A DNA stretch of 64,000 nucleotides, taken from Nectonema munidae (Eukaryota; Nematomorpha; Nectonematoida; Nectonematidae). Below are positions 24,105 through 33,800 of the stretch, piece after piece; position 1 is the stretch's first letter, and each line of letters begins with the position of its first letter. The stretch spans positions 620,001 through 684,000 of the forward strand of contig JAUIRK010000931.1 of assembly GCA_030549495.1 (NCBI GenBank), written 5' to 3'. The notes beneath the pieces are model-generated. The model saw only the letters and a program-made list of their open reading frames with translations. It ran no database searches and had not been told where the DNA came from. Made by a program: the position numbers and the translations under genes.

Positions 24105-25639
24105 CTCTCCAGCAGGGGCCCGCACATCCTCAAAATTATTGGGGGGGGGCGAAATTTTTTTGTTGCAATTTTCAAAATTAGTCGTCTGGAAATACCACGG
24201 GAGACCAAATATTCAAGCAATCCTTTAAAATAGAGTGTATTCAGCGCATACCTAAAGTCCTAAATTCACTATACTTTCAGCGAAAATATTTTAATTAAAT
24301 TTGCATATCGAATATGGTGCGCAGAAAAAATGCCCCGAAAAGTACGAAAAAATGCCGCACACAAAAAATTTCAAAAAATTATTAATTAAAATTAAAAAAA
24401 TTTTTTTTTTAAAAAGATATATCAAATAAAGTTTTTTTGTAAAAAAAACAAAAAGTTAACTTTTCATCTAAAACATTTAAAATTTAATTAAAGTAAACTA
24501 AAAAATTCAGCAAACGACAATTTTTTAAATACGAAAAAAATTAATAAAACAGCAAATATTTTTGGACTTTGTGTGTATCAGAACACTTTCTAAATATAAT
24601 TTGTGTTTTAACTGATTTTAAGAACACATTTCCACAAATCTGCACCTTTGCTATTGTTTTCAAGAACTTTATAAAGAAAAAAACTCTATAGATTAAGAAA
24701 TTTTAGAAATTTAGCCTCTCAAAACGGTACCAAATAAAAATATTTATATAATTTAAAAAAATCCTGAAAATAAAAAATTAGGGGCATTTTTTCCAGTGAC
24801 ATTTTTACCTACAACCATCGAATATACACTAGTTTAAAAAAATCCAAAATTGTTAGCGGTGGAATAGGCTTTTCATTTGAAAAACGAAGTAGTCTACCAG
24901 GGACATTACAGGAATTGATGAAAGGATATTTGATTCATAGAGAAAACAAATAACTGAAGGTTGGATAGTTTTATATGAGTGAATGTAGTCTAAAGGCAAA
25001 GAGTCTACTAGACACCCTGCGATGTTTATATGAAAAAATGTGATTGATTCAGGGGCAAGGGTATAAAATGAAGAAAACAAAAAATTAAGATCGCATTATT
25101 TCATTTTACTCAGCATCATTCAAAAATAGTTTAGCTAAATTGATACAAGCTACAAAAAGTAAAATAACTGTTAACATTTTGCAATGATTTTCTTAAAAAA
25201 AGTGATTTGATTATGTACAGTGTTACTTATAAAATTTAACAATCGAACATTATAAAAAATATCTCTGCTCAAATATTAAGCAAATAGAGTATTCTTGCTT
25301 TTAAACTGAATAGATAGTCAAAATATTCATTCCCAATAACTATTGAAAAAAATTTCGACTTGAAAAAATTAAAGTTTTCAAATGTTACAAAATGTAACAA
25401 ACGTTGTGATAAAGATTAAGTGGCTTTTGTTGAAAAAAAATTCTTAGCGCGAGCAATATTCATTGATATAAAATTGTAACGAATGAAAACTATTTTAATT
25501 TAACTCTAAATGCAAATTAGACAGAAGCAGTTGTATAGCCAAAAAAAAGTTGATAGAAGGGGACAATTTAAAAACAAAAAACTTGCGCAACATTATTTAT
25601 ACTTTCTTGATCCTTTCATTGGAGAAATTTTCAAAAATT

Positions 25640-25860
25640 GATATCGCATAAGATGCATGCGGGCACCATGCGGTACATTGGAGTGTGGGCACGGCCCCAG
25701 CCTAGCTACGTCACTGGAGAGAAGAGAGCTGAATGAGATAGGAGAGCTTAACAAGAGAAGAGGGCCTGAATGAAAGAAAAGAGCTTGAGTGAATGAATGA
25801 GTTTTAGCAGAGAAAGCGGAGGAGAAAAACAGAGGAGAGAGAAAGAGAATCACTGTGACA
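25640..25860. other. possible nested hAT end and purine tract
   Basis: On the minus strand CAGTGACGTAGCTAGGCTGG followed by GGCCGTGCC (end at about 25718) looks like a second hAT terminus inside the larger element. It is followed by 130 bp of GA-rich sequence (GAGAGAAGAGAGCTGAATGA). The left end of the inner element was not found. Confidence 0.4.
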
Positions 25861-26186
25861 GAAGATGAGAAAATCTAGTGGATCATCAACATGTGTTTGC
25901 TCAAAAATATTATAAAGAGGAGACACTGTGATAAACATTGCTTACTTATTGTGTGCATATTGAAGCAATGGGTTATTATATAGCTCTCACGCATCGTCTG
26001 TAAATTATGTTCGATAGAAATTTCAGAGCAGCTTGGCATGATGTTTGCTTGATTCGAAAGTCTGCATTCCTTCTTTTATTCTCTTATCTTACATTATCAT
26101 GTATTTGAATGATCATTACATTCTATAATGCGATCATCATGCATGTTTTATAAACAAGCAGCAACTCTTACTTATAGAAAATTATT

Positions 26187-26212
26187 GGGGGGGGGGGGGG
26201 GGGGGGGGGGGG
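26187..26212 (+). repeat. uninterrupted run of 26 G
   Basis: Homopolymer near the right end of the 24.1 kb hAT element; likely length-variable and error-prone in sequencing. Confidence 0.95.
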
Positions 26213-26253
26213 AATATCATTTTCGCCCCCGGATGTGCGCCCTTGCTCTCCAG

Positions 26254-26734
26254 TTATAGAAAAATATTCTTCTCCTGAATGCAATACCAGAAATTTATAA
26301 AGTTTTGGCATTTATTATAATAACTTATTAAAAATTATTTTATAGAATAAAGAGTAAGTTTAATATGGTTATGAATCATTCGATTTCTAGATGCAATAAT
26401 AATTTTCAATACTTATATTTACATTTACTATTGAAAAAAACAATACTGTTTCTTTTTCAACAACGATTAATTTTACAACTGTCATATGCTCATTGATCTT
26501 GACTTTTTATTTAACTGCTAAGACCACTTAACTTAGAATGGAATGTTTTTTCTCAATTTTCAAAGTCTGAATGAGAGACAAATTAAGCTTTCTTGTTGAA
26601 TTTTTCCTTTTCAATGCTATCCCTGACATTTATTATGATGGTGGGAGGCGTTCTTTTCCTATATGGTTGTTTTAAATTTTTATGATCTAAGATTTTTAGA
26701 GCAGTAAAATTGTATTAGCAGACAGAAATCTGCT
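26254..26734. other. stretch without recognised gene
   Basis: No ORF or repeat recognised between the hAT element and the MITE. Confidence 0.4.
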
Positions 26735-26738
26735 TTAA

Positions 26739-26844
26739 CCCATTTACGACCAATGTTCTCAAAGGGAACACAGATGAATTCCTACTTTAAATGGAATTGA
26801 ATAGGAATTACTAAAGTCGTCTCATTTGCTTAGTTTTAAATGGG
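26739..26844. mobile_element. TTAA MITE family, copy 1
   Basis: 106 bp flanked by TTAA. It starts CCCATTTACGACCAATGTTC and ends AAATGGG. Its reverse complement closely matches 63480-63585. The box TGTTCTCAAAGGGAACA is an imperfect palindrome, shared in form with the piggyBac at 2.2-4.6 kb. Confidence 0.88.
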
Positions 26845-27337
26845 TTAAATAGAGAGATGTGATGTATACGAAAAAATATTTCTTTGAATTTTCTTTTAAA
26901 AACATGTAGCCATTTTCAGTAAAGTTCTGAACTTTATTAAATACTAAATTTAATTTTTTTCGAAAAATTGCTGCGGTAAAAAACAAAAAGCGCCAAAATG
27001 TTTATTCAAAAATTATTTACCAGATTTTGAGTTTTGCCTAGTCCTGTTTTCAACTTAGTTATTTTATTTTTGAGAAATAAAATACTTAATCTAGAGGTAA
27101 TAATTCATTTCTGCTTAAAAGTCCTATTTTTTCAAAAATCTGATTTAGAAATTTAGTTAAATTAAAATCATTTGTAAAGGCTTTGTAAATAGCTTGATAT
27201 ATAAATTATATCAGCATATCGAATTTTTTTTTATATATAATACTGATTTTCCTATCTACCTAAATTTATACAAATTTTTTTAGAAAATTTTTTACTGTTA
27301 ATACTACAAATACACTCGTACTGCTTCTTCGAAGTCA

Positions 27338-29050
27338 ATGAGCAAACCTAGCTTCCCAGATGTTCCTAATTCTGTTGTTGATAACATTACCAAGACAAAG
27401 TACAAAGTTTGTGAACTACTAGGTAAAGGTGGTTTTGCAAAATGCTTTACATTTTTGAATCTTAAAACAAGAGAAGTTTTTGCAGGAAAAGTCGTTCCTA
27501 AGTTATTGATTATGAAAGAACATCAACGAGAAAAAATGAAACAAGAAATAGAAATTCATCGAGAATTAGATCACAAGTATATCGTTAAATTTATTTCATC
27601 ATTTAATTCTAATGAATTTGTTTTCATAATACTCGAACATTGCTCCTCTAAATCTCTAATGGAACTGCATAGACGTCGAAGGTACCTTTCTGAACCTGAA
27701 TGCAGGTATTTTCTAAAGCAATTAATTTATGGAGTTGCTTATCTTCATGATAATCAAATAATTCATCGGGACCTTAAGCTAGGAAACATTTTTTTAGATT
27801 CTAAACTTATAGTCAAAATTGGTGATTTTGGTTTGGCAACAAAACTTAAATCAGATGAAGAAAGAAAACACACCCTCTGTGGAACTCCTAACTACATTGC
27901 CCCAGAAGTTCTTAATAAAGAAGGGCATGGATATGAAGTAGATTTTTGGGCAATTGGTTGTATTCATTATACATTGCTTGTAGGTAAACCACCTTTCGAA
28001 TCAAATACTCTTAAAGATACATATGAACGAATTCGTTCAAATCAGTATAATGTTCCTAAAAAGATAAGTTCGAGATCAAAAAACGTTATAATTTGTTTGC
28101 TTAACAGAAATCCCAAGAATCGCCCTTCCTCCAAAGACTTGCTTGCAATGCCTTTCTTTGAGGAATTCACGCCTTCTCGCTTGCCTCTCTCTTGTTTAGC
28201 AACCGCTCCACGATTTAGTGTCGCTCATTTAATTGATAGAAATCCTCTAACTACCTCCGAAAGCAATAAAGGAAAATATGGCGACATTAATGCCGAGAAG
28301 AATAACGTGTGCTCATCGTTTTCAGCTGAAAATGGCGACTACCACTTGTCTTCCTTGTACCAACAATTAAAGAAATTGATAGGCAAAAAGCCATGGAATC
28401 GCGTCAATAAAGATCAAGAAGAGGCTGAGTATCCCCGCGCGCGTCCAATTTTCTGGATAAGTAAATGGGTTGATTATTCTGATAAGTATGGCATAGGCTA
28501 TGAATTTAATGATGGCACGATAGGCGTTCTTTATAATGATTCCTGTAACCTTCTTTTATACAACGATGCCATGACATTAGAGTATATTGCTCCTTCTGTT
28601 GGAAATAAAGTTGCCTTGGAACAATACTACACCACTGAATCTTGTCCAGCGGAACTTCAAAAAAAGTATACTATTTTAAAGTACTTCAGTAGCTATATGT
28701 CCTTAAAATTGGCTAAAACCGGCGCCAATGTTGAAACAGTTCGTGATGATATTTCTAGAGTTCCTTATGTTCGACGTTGTTTGCGTTCAAAATCTGCGAT
28801 TCTTTTCCATTTGACGAATGGTAGCCTCCAAATAAATATTTTTTCTGATCACACAAAACTCATACTGTGCCCTCTTATGTCGGCAGTTACTTATGTCAAT
28901 AAAGACCAGGAATTTAAAACCTATGGTTTTGAAACATTGGATATGTATGGAATGGAAACAGATCTTGCTACGCGTCTCAAATATGCGCAGACTCTTATTT
29001 CAGATATTTTTGCAAAAGAAAAGCAGCGTACTGCTGCTGCTGATATTTAG
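27338..29050 (+). CDS. PLK1: Polo-like kinase 1, intronless
   Basis: Serine/threonine kinase for mitotic entry, centrosome maturation, kinetochore attachment and cytokinesis. 570 residues against 603 in human PLK1. The ATG follows an in-frame TAA at 27299-27301. Kinase domain about 22-275: GKGGFAKCF loop (29-37), Lys51 in FAGK, HRDLK (143-147), DFGLATK (163-169), T-loop Thr179 in HTLCGTPNY, the site corresponding to Thr210 of human PLK1. An RNPL box (301-304) lies where the human destruction box (RKPL) lies. Two polo boxes follow; Trp377, His505 and Lys507 match human Trp414, His538 and Lys540, the phosphopeptide-binding residues. All key residues are kept, so it looks functional. Lack of introns is odd for an animal PLK1 and suggests intron loss or a retrocopy. 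It could be PLK1 or a close polo paralogue. Confidence 0.97.
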   Translation: MSKPSFPDVPNSVVDNITKTKYKVCELLGKGGFAKCFTFLNLKTREVFAGKVVPKLLIMKEHQREKMKQEIEIHRELDHKYIVKFISSFNSNEFVFIILEHCSSKSLMELHRRRRYLSEPECRYFLKQLIYGVAYLHDNQIIHRDLKLGNIFLDSKLIVKIGDFGLATKLKSDEERKHTLCGTPNYIAPEVLNKEGHGYEVDFWAIGCIHYTLLVGKPPFESNTLKDTYERIRSNQYNVPKKISSRSKNVIICLLNRNPKNRPSSKDLLAMPFFEEFTPSRLPLSCLATAPRFSVAHLIDRNPLTTSESNKGKYGDINAEKNNVCSSFSAENGDYHLSSLYQQLKKLIGKKPWNRVNKDQEEAEYPRARPIFWISKWVDYSDKYGIGYEFNDGTIGVLYNDSCNLLLYNDAMTLEYIAPSVGNKVALEQYYTTESCPAELQKKYTILKYFSSYMSLKLAKTGANVETVRDDISRVPYVRRCLRSKSAILFHLTNGSLQINIFSDHTKLILCPLMSAVTYVNKDQEFKTYGFETLDMYGMETDLATRLKYAQTLISDIFAKEKQRTAAADI

Positions 29051-29137
29051 CGTCTATTTTTTACTAATTCAGATGTAGAGTCTAACGATTATTTTTTCGC
29101 TTTTTTGATAAATATACCATAGACTAAGGACGTCTTT

Positions 29138-29143
29138 AATAAA
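29138..29143 (+). terminator. poly(A) signal of PLK1
   Basis: AATAAA about 90 nt after the stop codon. No A-tract remnant of a retroposed mRNA follows directly. Confidence 0.5.
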
Positions 29144-29149
29144 AAGAAA

Positions 29150-29954
29150 CAATTTTTCCCTACTACTTTTACGCCTCAATATTTTTGTACACTTTATTTC
29201 TTTGAACTAATGTTTTATAATAGTTGAGAGTGTTTAAAGACTGATTTGATGTTATTTAATCTTATATATTTTTTATAGATCCTTTTTATAACTAATATTT
29301 ATATGAAATTAATAAAAATATTTATAAAATCTCTTGATTCAAAGATCCATATATTTTTTATATTCAATTGGCAGTGCAACATTTCATAAGTAAACTTGTT
29401 CTAATTTTTATTTTAAATTTAAAATTTCCAGCGTTAGGGATGCTTACGTGTATGTAGTTCTTCTACTTGGAAATAATTTCACAGCTTTTTCCTCTGCAAG
29501 TTTTATATTTTTTCTTCTTTGCTTTCTTTATTTGTATATATAGGATAATAAAATAGTTACACAATTTCAATGTGATCTTTGAGATTGATGCATTACTATA
29601 AATTTTTCAATGTTTGGTGTCAAAGTTGTTAGAGAAAGACGTAATCTCTTTTTTCTACATCAAGACGATTTCTACTTTTTGATGGAAGCTGTATCACTCG
29701 ACTGATGTGACTGCAATTTTTTGAAAGTTAAAAATATTAATAATCAAATATTTGAAGTCTGTTAAAATTTTTATTGTCGGTATAATTAATTATCTTTCAA
29801 AAAATGGAAATATGACAAGAAATCGAAGCCAGGATGACTGGATCAATGGCAAAGCTTTGACTGCAAATCTCTGCTGAAGCAAAAGTAAGGTTCTATATAT
29901 AAATTCTTCTAAAGAAGGCCCTAAGACAAGTCCTCAATGCTGTTCACTTAGCTT
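29150..29954. other. stretch without recognised gene
   Basis: AT-rich; no coding or repeat family recognised. Confidence 0.4.
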
Positions 29955-30342
29955 CTATCTCTATTTTTTTAAATAATAAATATCATAAACTTCTGAAATT
30001 TCAGGATATTTACATGCTTCAAATTGGTAAATTTATATTGAAACTTTTCTCCATTTCTTTATCTCCACTTTTTGGTAACTATTTGCACTTTTCTGTTGAT
30101 TATAAAAGCTATTCTCTCAGAAATGAAAATAATCTTAAAATTGCATTTTAAGTATATTGTCAGTTTCAAAAGGAGCATTAATCTACAGAGCTGCTAAAGT
30201 ATGGAATAACTGGCTTGACAAATTTGTTGCTTTTGATAAGTCTATATCTATTATTCTCAAAAGAGTAAAAGCTGAGCTTATAGAAAAATATCGACACCAA
30301 TTTACACTTGTAAACTCTTATGCTTGCTCTAACGGGAAATAG
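29955..30342 (+). pseudogene. LINE ORF2 3' end fragment
   Basis: The plus strand reads LLKFQDIYMLQIGKFILKLF, then after frame changes KGALIYRAAKVWNNWL and SISIILKRVKAELIEKY. This is the C-terminal end of CR1/L2-type LINE proteins (LKI.DIY.LQI.KF; S..YRAAKVWNxLP; FKKKLK). It compares well with the end of the LINE at 15.95 kb. Confidence 0.7.
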
Positions 30343-30695
30343 GTGTATAATGTATATTTATAATAGCTGAAAAATATGTTTAGCTATGTATCAAATATAA
30401 CCATAACCTCTCTCATCATGGAAGAAATAAAAATAGGTCGTCACAAATAGGCTTCCTAACTAAATTTTAATGATATCATTCCTCTGTTACTCTTTCAGCA
30501 TGAACTATTTTGGCGATGCTCTACTTTCCCTTTTTCACCCTGCTTGTTTGTTTAGTTTGCGTGTGTGATTAAAAATATCCCTTTCTTTTATTAGTTTCAC
30601 TGGAATACACTTTTGTATGTTAACAGTTGGATTTCATTCAACTCGAGCTTAGCTATAATTTTACACTTGACCAAAATAACGAAGATTACAAAAAT

Positions 30696-30701
30696 TTTAT
30701 T
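30696..30701 (-). terminator. poly(A) signal of ERH
   Basis: AATAAA on the minus strand about 72 nt past the ERH stop codon. Confidence 0.5.
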
Positions 30702-30772
30702 GAAGTATTGTAAATGAAAAGTAACGCTTGGCTATGCATCATTAAAATGTGAAAAGGGTGTGCCGATACTTC

Positions 30773-30866
30773 TCACTTGATGGATTGTTGTTTGAGAAGC
30801 GTAAAAACTTTTTCCTTAATCCAATCTCTAGTGTATGGAGTATAAGAGCTTGTATTTTTAGAGAAT
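30773..30866 (-). CDS. ERH: ERH exon, C-terminal
   Basis: 94 nt including the stop; carries the family signature DWIKEKV. The opposite strand has a chance open frame over the same bases. Confidence 0.92.
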
Positions 30867-33800
30867 CTAAAAAGAAAAAAAGTAACATCAAAGAGGATAT
30901 AGAAAAATTAATAAATAAGTTACGAATTCAATCCAAAAGTTTTAATAAAAGATCTAAAAAAATTTTATGTAGAATTCAGCAATGAATATTGTAACCTTTC
31001 TTTGTTCGACAATTCTCATTTAAAAATAAAATTTTTATTAAATCAGTTTTTGTTATAATAAGGATAACATTTGAAAAAATACTGCATAAAAGAGTAAGAA
31101 CAGAAAAATAAATAAGTGCTCGGTCAATTCGTCGTCTGTCAATTGGTCTCCAGTCAATTTGTCCCCAAATAAAACACTAGGTCGTTGATCTCATAAATGT
31201 ACTTAAATACGAGGAAAGATTTGCCAGTGCCAAACTACAAAAATTTATTCAAGAATTTTTTATTTTTTGTTGAAGTTCTTTAACTTTTTCTGATAGGCTT
31301 TTTTTCCCTAAAAGTTATTATAAAAGGCAAATCATTGCAAAAGGTTAAAAGTTGTTATTTTAAAAACAAGTTAACCAATCGTTGTTTGATTTGCCTGCCC
31401 CTGTTGTGAATCATACATGCTTTCCATACATTTCAAACAGTCTTTTTTATTCCACCTTACCATGTTTTTATCAATCCCTTGACATTTTGAAACAGTTCTT
31501 GATAAGATTTTTAATTCTTCTTTAAATTTGATATAAAAAAAGAGATCTTTTTGTATTGGAAGCTTTTTTTCCATTTAAGCCAAATACCATTAAAATTTTC
31601 AACATATTTTTGTAAGTCCTATTTTGGATATAGCTAAATAATTATGCGCTATCTTTAAATTTCTCATATTATGCGGGATTACGTCAAGAATGATATGTTT
31701 AAGATATTAAAAGACATCACATAATTTTTTTTAGCTCAACATTATTTTTTAAAAATTATTTTTTTAAGATGTCAAAAAATTAAGTAAAATGTACAAATAT
31801 AATATAAAATTTTAGATGGCCTAAAATCAAAATAAGTAAAATAAATTAAAAAAATATAAACCAAAAATTTTATGAAATTTGAAGAAAAAGAATCAAGCAG
31901 AAAATTAAAATTTAATAAGTTGTGAATTAGCCTATTAAAAATTCTAAAAACAAATTTCCAAAAAACTAATTAAAATAATTCTAAAATTAAAAAAAAATTT
32001 CTAAGCAAAAATTTTAAAGATATTTATGCTCACCCTAACCCACGAGGTTCCAACTTGCAAAAATAAACAATTTGCCAATTAATAATAATTTACCGACTGA
32101 TAAAGTTCTTATCGGTGCATCTCTAGTTCCAAGCATATTTTTAAGTGTCCACTATTCTAAGCAAACAACTTATACTTTATAATATAAAGTTTATATCAAT
32201 GTTAATTTACATCAGGGGGTGGGGGCGAAAAGCCTATTTGCCCCCCCCAAATAATTTTGGATCTTAAACTAGTGTATATCCGTTATGTAATTAAAATATT
32301 TTAGCTGGAAGTATAGTTTTTAATTTCATCAATTTTGTAAAAAAAAAATGTAAAGTAGTCTTATAAATTTACGTATGCACTATATACACTATATTTTAAA
32401 GGATTGCTTGAATATTTGATCTCCCGTGGTATATTCCAGACCAGTAATTTTGAAAATTGAAAAAAAAATTCGCCCCCAATAATTTTGAGCCTGTAAAAAG
32501 GGTTTTTAACCCTTTTTTAACTTTAATATATCGACATAGGATATAGAAGAATATTATGTTGAATTAAAGACAATTTGATTCGATCACAACAAATGATATG
32601 AAAAGGCCTTTGAAGGGAGTGGAAGAAATAAGTTCCCTGATCGGATGTTAAAAATTAGAAATCCACAGATGGGAGTATAGTAATTTCATTCCAGATGATG
32701 AAAATGTTTTATTTCAAAAATGAATGTGGATGTAAAGATTTTTGCCATTTTTAGCCACTGATAAACGAAGATAAAATGGCAACAAAGTCTAATATCTGCC
32801 TATGAAAATGTATATATAATATTGTTACAAAAGGAAATTCAAATTTTTCCTTTATTTATCAATTCTTTAAGTAGTTTTTAAAAGAGTTGATTACTTTATT
32901 TTTATGCCTTATAACCAAAACAAAAATTATAAAGTAAACCTAAGAACACTTAAATCAAAAGATGGCTTAAAAGAGATATAGAAAGCATCAACATATTGCA
33001 TTGTAAATTTCAAAACTTTGTATGCTGAGTGGTGAACGTGTGAAAATGTTAACTTCTTACACAAGGCAAGTGATGTCAGGAAGGGAATCAAGAAAGGAAT
33101 AGAGTTGCTTCACATCATAAGATATTGTTTCACTATCTGGATGCTTGCGCTTCAAATACTCTTCAAACATTTTGCACACATCTGTAAATATTGAAATTGA
33201 TGGAATTTTTAAATGTTTGTAGTTCTTTTTCCATTCAAGAATGAAAAAACCCGATCAAACTAGTGAATGCATATAATAATATGGGAGGCAGAAAAATTTG
33301 TTCAAAAAAAGATATCATTTGAACAATGAATGTATAAATGCTGTAGAAAATAGTAGTGCTACAAATTTTTAATTTTCAAAATTGATTATAAAAGAATTTT
33401 TGTACAATGAACACATAATCATTATTACCCAACATTACCCTTGCGCTCTAGGCTCTCAATCAAACCGTAGCCCGCGAATAACTGCAGAAATTTTATGTAG
33501 TCGAATTACACCTTGTTTGTAATTGTAATCACAAAAGAACAATATCATTTATATATGCATAGTTAAAGCAAAAAAAACTGATAATTCTTCATGTACGATA
33601 TTATTTTTACACTCATCTATTAGGATTGAGTACATTCCGGGTTCATCTATTTCGTCTTTAAGCACCTGAATAACGGTTTGGGCTAGATCAAATTCTTCAC
33701 AAACAAATAATTTAGAGATTTATAGCTTTTAGCAGCATTTAAAAATAGGATTTATAGCTATCATGAAATTGATACATTTCCACAATTTACCACAGTTCTA

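Larger units (their letters stand above)
24113..26245. mobile_element. non-autonomous hAT-type element with perfect 8-bp duplication
   Basis: Identical flanks CTCTCCAG at 24105-24112 and 26246-26253 define the ends. The left tip CAGGGGCCCGCACATCC and the inverted right tip CAAGGGCGCACATCC are imperfect inverted repeats. G tracts lie near both ends (24142-24150 and 26187-26212). No transposase is recognisable inside. A short derivative lies at 32215-32497. The tip CAGGGGCGCACATCC also ends the hAT remnant at 57863. Confidence 0.85.

Noticed and set aside
25593-25853. 86-codon minus-strand ORF
   Set aside because: Complement of a GA-rich purine tract; low complexity.
30749-30985. 78-codon plus-strand ORF
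   Set aside because: It is the complement of the ERH last exon and its intron; the minus strand gives DWIKEKV and a proper acceptor.
31118-31167. triplicated GTCAATTNGTC-like motif
   Set aside because: Three short imperfect copies only; no element boundary or partner could be defined.
32775-32860. candidate ERH last exon after TTTCATAG
   Set aside because: Phase fits, but the peptide [15 protein letters not shown] bears no ERH similarity; the exon at 30773-30866 does.
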